Shown: piece after piece, positions 1 to 6,757 of the stretch
Numbering within the stretch: the stretch's first letter is position 1
Layout: every line of letters begins with the position of its first letter
Assembly: GCA_023441905.1 (NCBI GenBank)
Contig: JAEZNC010000236.1
Location: 1-16,551 of the forward strand
DNA from: Bacillota bacterium
GTDB taxonomy: Bacteria; Bacillota; Clostridia; Christensenellales; SZUA-584
Reading direction: 5' to 3'
Length of the DNA: 16,551 nucleotides
Program-made: the position numbers and the translations under genes
Notes under the pieces: model-generated
Seen by the model: the letters and a program-made list of their open reading frames with translations, nothing else
Told to the model about the DNA's origin: nothing
Databases searched by the model: none

Positions 1-240
1 CTTCGTAGTCACTCCGTTAACACTCCGTTCAGCATGACAATAGAAGCTTTGAGCATGCAGCGGCATATGTCACCCTGAGAGAAGCGAAGGGTCCCACGGC
101 AAAGAGCGATAAGCGATGGGATGCTTCATTACGCTTCGCTCCGTTCAGCATGACAGAAGAGACTGTAAGCGTGCAGCAGCATGGGCCACACTGAGAGAAG
201 CGGAGGGCCCCATGTCAAAGAGCGATAAGCCATGACATTC
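1..240. repeat. degenerate palindromic repeats, 116-bp tandem period
   Basis: Two diverged copies of one unit follow each other. The 14-mer CGTTCAGCATGACA occurs at 26-39 and 142-155, and the CTGAGAGAAGCG block near 75-86 recurs near 191-202, both giving a period of 116 bp. A shared AAAGAGCGATAAGC block ends each copy (101-114 and 217-230). The TTCGCT...CAGCATGACA ends match the right ends of the inverted-repeat elements at 2767-2936 and 3042-3211, so this is the same dispersed family. I see no coding capacity here. The left end runs off the window. Confidence 0.75.
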
Positions 241-312
241 GCACGAAAAACCATGAGATGAATATGATATTAGGAACACGTCAAAGCATTATTAATGAGT
301 CGGAGCTGTTTT

Positions 313-579
313 ATGACATGGTATGATCCGCCTTCTGTTGACCCCAAAAAAAAGATACCCAGCGTGACTGATACCGATAACAATGATGATAAGGGCAAAT
401 GCACGCCCAAAAGCTGGCTGGAGGTGCTGCCTTCAAAATCGGGTACGGTGCTCGCCGCGATATTGGCCAACATCATGACGGATGGCCTCACGCCGAATCA
501 GGAAAACATACTCGGCAACTTCGTCTCAGCAGTAGGAACACTGATATCATACAAGGCCTCGCGCGATGATGTGAACTGA
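313..579 (+). CDS. small hypothetical protein, 88 aa
   Basis: The start is placed at 313 because GGAG lies at 302-305, seven bases upstream. The upstream in-frame ATG at 295 has no comparable site. The first 35 or so residues are polar and rich in Pro, Lys and Asp, probably disordered. The second half (about residues 45-80) is a hydrophobic helical segment, VLAAILANIMTDGLTPNQEN, followed by an LGNFVSAVG stretch. That pattern is like small clostridial proteins of unknown function with a GL(T/S)xxExNxLGNF core, perhaps the DUF6774 type. This family assignment is from memory and uncertain. There is no signal peptide and no close partner gene: the neighbours are repeats to the left and pckG with its own promoter to the right. 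Confidence 0.6.
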   Translation: MTWYDPPSVDPKKKIPSVTDTDNNDDKGKCTPKSWLEVLPSKSGTVLAAILANIMTDGLTPNQENILGNFVSAVGTLISYKASRDDVN

Positions 580-719
580 TTGGGCTCTTTTGCATAAAAA
601 CAGGGACAAGCTCTCTTTTTGTTACGCACCATGAGAGCAGAAATATTAAAAATGACATATCATTGCATATGTTTTATGATAATTTCGCAAGAATTTAAAA
701 AAAAACTTTCATTAGGGGA

Positions 720-748
720 TTCAAATTCGGGTGAAAATCAATTATAAT
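720..748 (+). promoter_or_regulatory. pckG: sigma-A promoter for pckG
   Basis: A perfect TATAAT lies at 743-748. Seventeen bases upstream is TTCAAA (720-725), which matches TTGACA at four of six positions. The flanks are A/T rich. Transcription would start near 755, leaving a leader of about 68 nt before the ATG at 823. The ribosome binding site AGGTGAGG (811-818) is close to that start. The 580-719 stretch upstream holds no gene; a short TATCAT...ATGATA dyad is at 658-681. Confidence 0.6.
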
Positions 749-822
749 AAGACCAATACGGTTTTTCGATGAATCAAAAGGAAATTTTGATTTTTCAAAA
801 ATTCAAAAAGAGGTGAGGGTTA

Positions 823-2631
823 ATGACAATGACGACGAACAAAAAGCTTATGGCATGGGTTGACGAAGTTGCCGAACTGTGCCAGCCGGACCAGGTATAT
901 TGGTGCGACGGTTCCGAAGAGGAGAACGAGAAACTGCTCAAAGAGATGGTAGATGCCGGCATGGCGACACCGCTCGATCCCGAGAAACGCCCCGGATGCT
1001 ATCTGTTCCGCAGCGACGCGTCCGACGTGGCACGTGTTGAGGACAGAACGTACATTTCATCCTTGAAACAGGAAGACGCAGGCCCGACCAACAACTGGGT
1101 GGCTCCCGATGAACTCAAAGCCACAATGAAATCGCTTTACAAAGGCTGCATGAAGGGCAGAACACTATATGTGATTCCGTTCTCCATGGGTCCTATCGGC
1201 TCCCCGATATCCAAGATCGGTGTTGAGCTTACGGACAGCCCGTATGTGGTGACCAATATGCGCATCATGACCCGCATGGGCAAAGCGGTGCTCGATGTGC
1301 TCGGCGACGGTGAGTTTGTGCCCTGCCTGCACTCGGTGGGTGCGCCGCTTGAAGAAGGCCAGAAAGATTCTTCGTGGCCGTGTGCGCCGATTGAGCAGAA
1401 ATACATCAGCCATTTCCCCGAAGAGAGAACCATTTGGTCTTACGGCTCGGGTTACGGCGGCAACGCACTGCTCGGCAAAAAGTGCTTCGCGCTGCGTATC
1501 GCTTCCGTGCAGGCGAGAGACGAGGGATGGATGGCTGAGCATATGCTGATATTAAAGCTGACCAGCCCCGAAGGCAAAGTGAAATATGTGACCGGCGCGT
1601 TCCCGAGCGCTTGCGGCAAAACCAACCTCGCGATGCTGATTCCCACGATCCCTGGCTGGAAAGTGGAGACCATCGGCGATGACATCGCATGGATGAAGTT
1701 TGGTGAGGACGGACGTCTCTACGCGATCAATCCCGAATTCGGATTCTTCGGCGTGGCACCTGGCACCTCGATGCACTCGAACCCGAACGCGATGCACAGC
1801 ACGGACAAAAACACGATATTTACAAACGTCGGCCTGACGGACGACGGCGATGTGTGGTGGGAAGGCATCGGCTATGATGCGCCGTCTCATCTGATCGATT
1901 GGAAAGGCAAAGACTGGGCACCGGGCTCGGAAGCGCCCGCGGCTCATCCGAATGCGCGTTTCACAGCGCCCGCCGGACAGTGCCCCGCGATTGCGCCCGA
2001 ATGGGAAGACCCCAAGGGTGTGCCGATTTCCGCGATTCTCATCGGCGGACGCCGCCCGAGCACGATTCCGCTCGTACACGAAAGCTTTTCGTGGCAGCAC
2101 GGCGTGTTCCTCGGCTCCATCATGGGCTCCGAAATCACGGCTGCGGCCATCTCCGCCAAGATCGGGCAGGTTCGCCGCGATCCGTTCGCAATGCTGCCGT
2201 TCATCGGCTACAACGTGTGCGATTATCTGCAGCACTGGCTGGATATCGGCGAAGCGACCGATGCCGACAAGCTGCCCAAGATTTTCTACGTCAACTGGTT
2301 CCGCAAGGACAAAGACGGCAAGTGGCTGTGGCCGGGCTTCGGCGAAAACAGCCGCGTATTAAAGTGGATCTTCGAGCGCGTGGACGGCACAGGCAAAGCG
2401 GACAAAACCGCGATTGGCTACATGCCCACAATCGATGCGCTTGACACCACAGGCCTCGATGTGAGCGAAAAAGATATGGCAGAACTCTTGAAGATCGAAA
2501 AAGATATGTGGCTTGCCGAAATCGAATCGATCAAGGAACACTACGCCAAGTACGACCAGCCCACGAAGAAAATGCCCAAGGCCCTGTTTGATGAGCTCAG
2601 CGCTCTCGAAGAAAGAGTCAAGGGAATCTAA
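823..2631 (+). CDS. pckG: phosphoenolpyruvate carboxykinase (GTP)
   Basis: The 602-aa protein is full length for the GTP-dependent PEPCK family, which interconverts oxaloacetate + GTP and PEP + GDP + CO2 in the cytosol. The P-loop AFPSACGKTN is at residues 259-268 and includes the family's reactive cysteine, C264. The kinase-2 motif GDDIAWM is at 285-291, with D287 as a metal ligand. The other expected Mn ligands are K220 (in YGGNALLGKKC) and H240. The nucleotide-binding region FGFFGVAPGTS (306-316) is intact. These features distinguish it from the unrelated-length ATP-dependent PckA. AGGTGAGG sits five bases before the ATG. The gene is monocistronic: it has its own promoter and is followed directly by a strong hairpin terminator. 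GTP-type enzymes are less usual than the ATP type in clostridia. The direction of the reaction in vivo (gluconeogenic or anaplerotic) cannot be read from sequence. Confidence 0.97.
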   Translation: MTMTTNKKLMAWVDEVAELCQPDQVYWCDGSEEENEKLLKEMVDAGMATPLDPEKRPGCYLFRSDASDVARVEDRTYISSLKQEDAGPTNNWVAPDELKATMKSLYKGCMKGRTLYVIPFSMGPIGSPISKIGVELTDSPYVVTNMRIMTRMGKAVLDVLGDGEFVPCLHSVGAPLEEGQKDSSWPCAPIEQKYISHFPEERTIWSYGSGYGGNALLGKKCFALRIASVQARDEGWMAEHMLILKLTSPEGKVKYVTGAFPSACGKTNLAMLIPTIPGWKVETIGDDIAWMKFGEDGRLYAINPEFGFFGVAPGTSMHSNPNAMHSTDKNTIFTNVGLTDDGDVWWEGIGYDAPSHLIDWKGKDWAPGSEAPAAHPNARFTAPAGQCPAIAPEWEDPKGVPISAILIGGRRPSTIPLVHESFSWQHGVFLGSIMGSEITAAAISAKIGQVRRDPFAMLPFIGYNVCDYLQHWLDIGEATDADKLPKIFYVNWFRKDKDGKWLWPGFGENSRVLKWIFERVDGTGKADKTAIGYMPTIDALDTTGLDVSEKDMAELLKIEKDMWLAEIESIKEHYAKYDQPTKKMPKALFDELSALEERVKGI

Positions 2632-2650
2632 TCCAGCCCAAACGAAATAC

Positions 2651-2686
2651 AAAGGAGCTGCCCGAAACCGGACGGCTCCTTTTTTG
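2651..2686 (+). terminator. rho-independent terminator of pckG
   Basis: The left arm AAAGGAGC (2651-2658) pairs with GCTCCTTT (2675-2682), with further partial pairing inside the stem. A run of T residues continues to 2685. It starts 20 bases after the pckG stop. The two arm 8-mers are identical to the arms of the palindrome that opens the downstream repeat array (2692-2709). Confidence 0.85.
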
Positions 2687-2766
2687 TGCAGGCTCCTTTG
2701 GAAAGGAGCTGTCAGCTTTGATGACTGAGGATTGAGAATGCCTGGGCAGAAGACAAAGCTTTATGT

Positions 2767-2936
2767 GTCATGCTGAACGAGCAAAGCGAAGTGAAGCATC
2801 CCATACTATCAAGCGCCTCGTATGGGGGCGCAATCCTCCGCCACGCTGTGCGTGCTGTTAAGGATGGAAAGTGCACTTTGGCGCTGCTCAAATAGCCGTG
2901 GGATGCTTCGCTCCGTTACACTTCGCTCAGCATGAC
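2767..2936. repeat. 170-bp inverted-repeat element, copy 1
   Basis: The left end GTCATGCTGAACGAGC, continuing to GAAGCATCCCA, is the approximate reverse complement of the right end TGGGATGCTTCGCTC, continuing to CAGCATGAC. The imperfect terminal inverted repeats are about 38 bp. The copy at 3042-3211 differs at only two positions that I can see (an A/G near 2786 and a T/G near 2885). It has no ORF, so it is a non-autonomous or REP/MITE-like element. Confidence 0.8.
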
Positions 2937-3041
2937 AGCAGATTCAAGGCGTATCTGAACAAAAGGCTCCTATGGAAAGGAGCTGTCAGCTTTGCTGACT
3001 GAGGATTGATGAGTGCTGGCGCAGCAGACAAAGCTTGATGT

Positions 3042-3211
3042 GTCATGCTGAACGAGCAAGGCGAAGTGAAGCATCCCATACTATCAAGCGCCTCGTATGG
3101 GGGCGCAATCCTCCGCCACGCTGTGCGTGCTGTTAAGGATGGAAAGTGCACTTTGGCGCGGCTCAAATAGCCGTGGGATGCTTCGCTCCGTTACACTTCG
3201 CTCAGCATGAC
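3042..3211. repeat. 170-bp inverted-repeat element, copy 2
   Basis: Same length and terminal inverted repeats as the element at 2767-2936, with about two base differences over 170 bp. A left end of a third copy is at about 3309-3346 (GTCATGCTGAACGAGC), and it lacks a matching right end. Confidence 0.8.
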
Positions 3212-3550
3212 AGTAGATGCCAAGTGTATCTGAACAAAAGGCCCATTTGGAAAGGGCTGTCAGCGAAGCTGACTGAGGATTGAGAAAGCCGGGGCAGAAG
3301 ACAAAGCTTCATGTGTCATGCTGAACGAGCAAGGCGAAGTGAAGCATCCCATACTTTCAAGCGCCTTGGCTGGTACACAATCCTCCGTCACGCTGACGCG
3401 CGCCACCTCCTTTCAAAAGGAGACTTGGCTTTTATGGCGAACAGCGGCTCCTTTGGAAAGGAGCTGTCAGCTTTGCTGACTGAGGATTGATAAACGCATA
3501 GTATTAAGAGCCGCAATCCTCTGTTGTGCGGCACGTGCCGGGCGCAATAC

Positions 3551-3585
3551 AAAAGAGCCGTTCATACGCTGGACAGCTCTTTTTG
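3551..3585 (-). terminator. terminator of the ABC operon, probably bidirectional
   Basis: AAAAGAGC (3551-3558) pairs with GCTCTTTT (3577-3584) and the stem continues partly inward around a short loop. Read on the minus strand the stem is followed by TTTT, and read on the plus strand by TTTTTG, so it could stop transcripts from either side. It lies 13 bases beyond the permease stop codon. Confidence 0.75.
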
Positions 3586-3597
3586 CTTCTTATGCAT

Positions 3598-4314
3598 CTA
3601 ATCAGCTTTGAGCTTTCCTATCCGCCAAACGCTGATGACCAGCGCCGCAACGATGAACCCGAGAAGCACGAGCAGCCCCGTTGCGTTCCAGCCGCCGCTG
3701 CACAAGCTTTCAAAGCCCCATGTGGCGGGGAACACCTTGCCCACAGCTTGCAGCGCACCCGGCAGCATGCTGCTCGGGAACATAATGCCCGAAAGCATCA
3801 CGGACGGCAGGAAGAAAACTTGCGAGATCATCGTGAGCTTGGCGTCGCTCTTTAAAAATAAGCCGAGCAGCGTGCCGATGCCGAGACATGCGGTGATAAA
3901 AACCGCAAGTGAGACGAAATACGTAAGCGGTGAGGCGGGCACGTCGGCATGGAATGCGAGCGGCGCAATCAGATAAATGAGCGTGCTCATGATCATTAAA
4001 TGGATGAGGCCGGATATCACGTTGTTGACCGCCGCTGTCCAGAGCGGTATGCCGCCCACTTTGTACGCTTTCTTCATTTCGCTGCCATACAGTTCAATCA
4101 ACGGGGTGGGGGCACCCAAAAAAGCACCCATCGATACGCCGAACACGCTCATCGCGGGAATCAGTGTTTTGTATGCGTCGGGGTTGATGGATGTGAATAT
4201 GCCGCCGATAAACAGGAAGAATGCGAGCGGCACCGCATAATACGTGAGCAGCACGCCCTTGTTTCGAAGATCCAGTTTCCATTGCAGGCCAATACCGTAT
4301 AAAAATGCGTTCAT
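3598..4314 (-). CDS. ABC-2 type transporter permease, 238 aa
   Basis: The hydrophobic profile suggests six membrane helices at about residues 21-41, 50-70, 96-118, 130-154, 161-181 and 212-230. This is the usual topology of ABC-2 exporter membrane subunits. Loop features typical of the family include LYGSEMKKAYKVGGIPLW between helices 2 and 3 and FFLPSVMLSGIMFP before the last helices. The ATG directly follows the ATPase stop codon (TAAATG). An AAAGGAGGG site lies inside the last codons of the ATPase gene, so the two are translationally coupled. With the ATPase it should form an exporter in the cytoplasmic membrane. The substrate is not visible; the TipAS-type regulator in the same operon suggests an antibiotic-like or peptide compound. 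Confidence 0.9.
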   Translation of the reverse strand: MNAFLYGIGLQWKLDLRNKGVLLTYYAVPLAFFLFIGGIFTSINPDAYKTLIPAMSVFGVSMGAFLGAPTPLIELYGSEMKKAYKVGGIPLWTAAVNNVISGLIHLMIMSTLIYLIAPLAFHADVPASPLTYFVSLAVFITACLGIGTLLGLFLKSDAKLTMISQVFFLPSVMLSGIMFPSSMLPGALQAVGKVFPATWGFESLCSGGWNATGLLVLLGFIVAALVISVWRIGKLKAD

Positions 4315-5178
4315 TTATTTACCCTCCTTTGCGATGTCAAGAAACCGTTGTTCCAGGCTCGCGTGCTCAATCTTTAAGTCGCGAACGTGTGCGCCGCCCG
4401 CTTTCACGGCAGCCAGCAGCTCTGCGAGGCCGTCCTCCAGACTCGCCGTTTCAAACGTGTCATAGCCTTGAAAAGCGCCTGCGAAAACGCAGTGTTTGAG
4501 CCCATTCAGCGAAACGGGCGGGGCCAGTCTGATCAGCACCTTGAACGTGTCGGACATCTGCTGCGTGAGTTCGCCTGCGGTGCCGATAAACGCAATCACG
4601 CCGTCCTTGAGTATCGCGATGCGGTCGCAGAGCGCTTCCACCTCTGCCATGTCGTGGCTCGCGAGTATCACTGTTTTGCCCTGCGCTTTGAGCGTCCGTA
4701 TCTCTTCGTGCAGCGCGGCGCGGCCCTCCACATCGAGCCCGGCCGTGGGCTCGTCGAGAAATACGATTTCCGGGTTACCCGTCATCGCGAGCGCCAGATG
4801 CAGCCGGCGCTTCTGTCCGGTTGACATGTCTTTATACGCTTTGTTTTTGATCTCGTCGTATCCGAGACGCCGGACAAACGCCTCATCAACGGTTGTGCCG
4901 CTCCATTTGGCGAACAGCTTCAGCGCCTCGCAGGCCTTCATATGCTGCGGCAGCGACGACGACTGCAGCTGAACGCCGGTTTTGCCGTTTACTTTGATCT
5001 CACCGCTCTGGTATTTGCGGATACCCTCTATGCATTCAAGCGTGGTGGTTTTGCCCGCGCCGTTGGTGCCGAGCAGCGCGAAAATCTCTCCTTGTTTCAC
5101 CTCGAACGAAATGCCCTTGAGCACCTCGTTGTCGCCGTAGCTTTTCATCAGCGACTTGACCTCAATCTTGTTATTCAT
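4315..5178 (-). CDS. ABC transporter ATP-binding protein, 287 aa
   Basis: All nucleotide-binding motifs are present: Walker A GTNGAGKT (residues 37-44), Q-loop glutamine near Q72, signature MSTGQKRRL (118-126), Walker B VFLDEPT (139-145), D-loop AGLD and H-loop H175. The signature reads STGQ instead of SGGQ, a variant that occurs in ABC-2 exporter ATPases. The C-terminal 70 or so residues form the usual accessory region. The start is set at 5178, where GGAGGG (5189-5184) precedes the ATG at correct spacing. A longer in-frame start at 5286 would sit deep inside merR and has no such site. The gene overlaps the merR stop by eight bases (ATGAATAA). It energises the permease encoded next. Confidence 0.95.
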   Translation of the reverse strand: MNNKIEVKSLMKSYGDNEVLKGISFEVKQGEIFALLGTNGAGKTTTLECIEGIRKYQSGEIKVNGKTGVQLQSSSLPQHMKACEALKLFAKWSGTTVDEAFVRRLGYDEIKNKAYKDMSTGQKRRLHLALAMTGNPEIVFLDEPTAGLDVEGRAALHEEIRTLKAQGKTVILASHDMAEVEALCDRIAILKDGVIAFIGTAGELTQQMSDTFKVLIRLAPPVSLNGLKHCVFAGAFQGYDTFETASLEDGLAELLAAVKAGGAHVRDLKIEHASLEQRFLDIAKEGK

Positions 5179-5971
5179 TGGCTCCCTCCATATTTGGTAT
5201 ATCGACGCCCTGCTGCGCAAAGAAAGCGGCGAGCGCCTGACCGATAAAGCCATCGGCCTGTTTTTGCTTTTCCGCGACGGTTTCATCCCAGCCCTGCTTG
5301 CTCTCGTTGAATTTCATGAGCTCAGGCAGCAGGCTGATGTCGCCGCCGGTGAAATCCATAATCATGTCCCACCACTGCTTGGCGAGTGCCATGCCCTCTT
5401 TGCTTTCGGGGGATACACCACTTTGCTGCATCGCGATGGTGCTTTCGAGCACGGCATTGTATTTTTGATAGATCATGATGCCTTTCTGAGGGTCGTCCCC
5501 AAACCTTAAGCGGATATGATCCATCATCTTTTCGTCAAACAACTTTACGATCCAAAAGTTCTTGTTGTTCAGCCTTAACAGCGAGACGATATCCGCATAC
5601 TTGTTATAGTCAACCGTCTTGATCTGCAGAACTTCCGCCTGAAGCGATTCAATCGCCTCTTTGACGGCAGACAGTTCTCTGATTTGCTCCTCAATAATGA
5701 GCTTTTGCTTGCCGAGTATCTGCGCGACGTCCTCCGGTCTGTCAAGCGGCAGCAGCTTAAGCTTGATTTCATCGAGCGAAAACCCAAGGAACTTGAGTGA
5801 CAAAATCTGATGAAGCTTCACCATATCCTTTTTGGTGTAAAGCCTGCGCCCGCCTTCGCTTTTGACGGATGGCCTTAAGAGCCCCTCTTTGTCGTAATAC
5901 TGCAGTGCGCGTACGGTGATGCCCATTTCCTTTGCCAGTTCACCGACAGTCAGCAAATCCGTGCTTACCAT
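5171..5971 (-). CDS. MerR-family regulator with TipAS-like C-terminal domain, 266 aa
   Basis: The N-terminal winged HTH (about residues 6-74) has the MerR signature LLTVGELAKEMGITVRALQY, followed by YDKEGLLRP and GGRRLY. A dimerisation coiled coil follows (about 78-115). The C-terminal region contains MMDHIRLRFGDDP and AKQWWDMIMDFTGGD, resembling the TipAS drug-binding domain, in which ligand capture activates transcription. The start at 5971 is chosen because GGAGGGG (5984-5978) lies six bases upstream; the ATG at 5986 overlaps that site and lacks its own. It is the first gene of the exporter operon and its promoter carries a dyad (6002-6018), so it probably controls its own operon. The ligand is unknown. 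Confidence 0.92.
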   Translation of the reverse strand: MVSTDLLTVGELAKEMGITVRALQYYDKEGLLRPSVKSEGGRRLYTKKDMVKLHQILSLKFLGFSLDEIKLKLLPLDRPEDVAQILGKQKLIIEEQIRELSAVKEAIESLQAEVLQIKTVDYNKYADIVSLLRLNNKNFWIVKLFDEKMMDHIRLRFGDDPQKGIMIYQKYNAVLESTIAMQQSGVSPESKEGMALAKQWWDMIMDFTGGDISLLPELMKFNESKQGWDETVAEKQKQADGFIGQALAAFFAQQGVDIPNMEGANE

Positions 5972-5992
5972 TTTTATCCCCTCCATAAAAGC

Positions 5993-6023
5993 ATTGTATC
6001 ATGTGACGCAACGTCACAAGCAA
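5993..6023 (-). promoter_or_regulatory. MerR-type promoter with 19-bp spacer and operator dyad
   Basis: On the minus strand TTGCTT (6023-6018) and TACAAT (5998-5993) are 19 bases apart. This is the overlong spacing characteristic of promoters activated by MerR-family DNA distortion. The spacer is almost filled by the perfect dyad TGTGACG-CAA-CGTCACA (6002-6018). A further half-site TGTGACGT lies upstream at 6035-6042. The position, just before merR, indicates autoregulation of merR and the two ABC genes. Confidence 0.72.
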
Positions 6024-6102
6024 CATCTTTTTTATGTGACGTAAAATTTTTCGGTTTGTATTCGCTATTTTGGTTTATCATCTATAAAAGGAGAAGGTTG
6101 AA

Positions 6103-6159
6103 ATGGGCAGAACGGAAGGCTTTGGCGAAACAAAATTGTCTATTTGGGAGTGGAATTAA
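6103..6159 (+). CDS. possible 18-aa micro-ORF or truncated gene start
   Basis: The ORF encodes MGRTEGFGETKLSIWEWN and ends in TAA. AGGAG at 6089-6093 lies nine bases before the ATG, a better site than chance would readily give. I do not recognise the peptide. It could be a leader peptide, or the surviving start of a deleted gene. It lies between the merR operator and the promoter of the next plus-strand gene. Confidence 0.3.
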   Translation: MGRTEGFGETKLSIWEWN

Positions 6160-6173
6160 CCTTTAAAACATTG

Positions 6174-6179
6174 TATAAT
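6174..6179 (+). promoter_or_regulatory. -10 element for the P-loop gene
   Basis: A perfect TATAAT lies 28 bases before the ATG at 6208. The hexamer at optimal distance (6151-6156, TGGAAT) is a poor -35 element. Transcription would start near 6186, which rules out the upstream in-frame ATG at 6178 as the translation start. Confidence 0.45.
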
Positions 6180-6207
6180 GAAAAAAAACCAAAGGAGTGA
6201 TGCCAGT

Positions 6208-6612
6208 ATGATACAAATAATCTACGGAAAGAAAGGCAGCGGCAAGTCAAAACAACTTTTGGACAAGGCGAACGCTGAGGTGGACAACACGAAGGGGAAT
6301 ATTGTTTACCTAGATGACAACAACCGTTGTATGTACGACTTAAGGCATGAAATCCGTTTTATTAACACAGCTGATTACAGCATCAACAATCCTGACAAAC
6401 TCTATGGTTTTGTATGCGGCATTCTGTCGCGCGATTTCGATATTTCATCTGTTTACATAGATGGCCTCAAAAAGATGAGCCAATGCGACAGCGACGAAAT
6501 GAAAAGCTTATTCGAAAACTTCGAGTCGCTTTTCTCTGATATCAACGCGTATCTTGTGGTCAGCGGCAACGATGATATTCCCGCGTATATGAGCAAATAT
6601 ATCGCGGGATAA
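6208..6612 (+). CDS. small P-loop ATP-binding protein of unknown function, 134 aa
   Basis: The Walker A motif is close to the N-terminus, YGKKGSGKSKQL (P-loop GKKGSGKS at about residues 7-14). NIVYLDDNNR follows, then a conserved-looking YDLRHEIRFIN segment. A hydrophobic strand ending in VYIDGL is a likely Walker B-like position. The start at 6208 is set by AAGGAG at 6192-6197. The protein resembles short clostridial nucleotide-binding proteins that are sometimes loosely annotated as PilT-like, but it lacks the length and domains of a real PilT. There is no membrane segment. The downstream gene thrC is 145 bp away across a hairpin; co-transcription is possible. I do not assign a function. 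Confidence 0.75.
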   Translation: MIQIIYGKKGSGKSKQLLDKANAEVDNTKGNIVYLDDNNRCMYDLRHEIRFINTADYSINNPDKLYGFVCGILSRDFDISSVYIDGLKKMSQCDSDEMKSLFENFESLFSDINAYLVVSGNDDIPAYMSKYIAG

Positions 6613-6628
6613 AACGACTCAGACGATG

Positions 6629-6710
6629 AAACCTGCGCGGGGCGGCAAGCTTTCAGGCAGCCATGGAAGGCGGCATGATAAGCCGGTATGCCATGCGCAG
6701 GTTTGTTTTT
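6629..6710 (+). terminator. long-loop hairpin with T-run, terminator or thrC leader
   Basis: AAACCTGCGC (6629-6638) is the exact reverse complement of GCGCAGGTTT (6695-6704), which runs into GTTTTTG. The 56-nt loop contains a further small stem, GGCAT/ATGCC. It lies between the P-loop gene and thrC. It could be a partial terminator or an attenuator for the thrC cluster. I find no separate promoter for thrC in 6613-6757. Confidence 0.5.
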
Positions 6711-6757
6711 GAGGCTTTGCACAAAAAGGCGGAGCCATTATGCTTGGAGGAATAGGA

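Larger units (their letters stand above)
2691..3548. repeat. tandem array of four composite palindromic repeat units
   Basis: Units start at 2691, 2965, 3240 and 3446; the first two are 274 and 275 bp, the last two shorter. Units 1, 2 and 4 open with the palindrome GCTCCTTTGGAAAGGAGC or a one-base variant; unit 3 has a GCCC...GGGC version. Next comes a hairpin (GTCAGC-loop-GCTGAC) and the block TGAGGATTG. A reverse-oriented partner (CAATCCTC...) lies further right in each unit. Units 1-2 also carry an inverted-repeat element described separately, and unit 3 carries its left end. Unit 4 lacks it, so its two ends lie close together (3446-3545), and it contains the perfect palindrome CGGCACGTGCCG (3529-3540). 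No plausible gene is present. The array separates the convergent genes pckG and the ABC permease. Confidence 0.9.

Noticed and set aside
1552..2235. 227-aa minus-strand ORF opposite pckG
   Set aside because: Antisense frame within a certain gene; Arg/His-rich composition, no ribosome binding site, no recognisable domain.
2691..3548. CRISPR array
   Set aside because: Units of about 275 bp are internally palindromic and continuous, with no short direct repeats separated by unique spacers.
5179..5286. Longer start for the ABC ATPase
   Set aside because: It would overlap merR by over 100 bases and adds a basic, non-family extension; GGAGGG fits the ATG at 5178.
6178..6207. Longer start for the P-loop protein
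   Set aside because: The ATG at 6178 overlaps the TATAAT box and lies upstream of the likely transcript start; AAGGAG fits the ATG at 6208.
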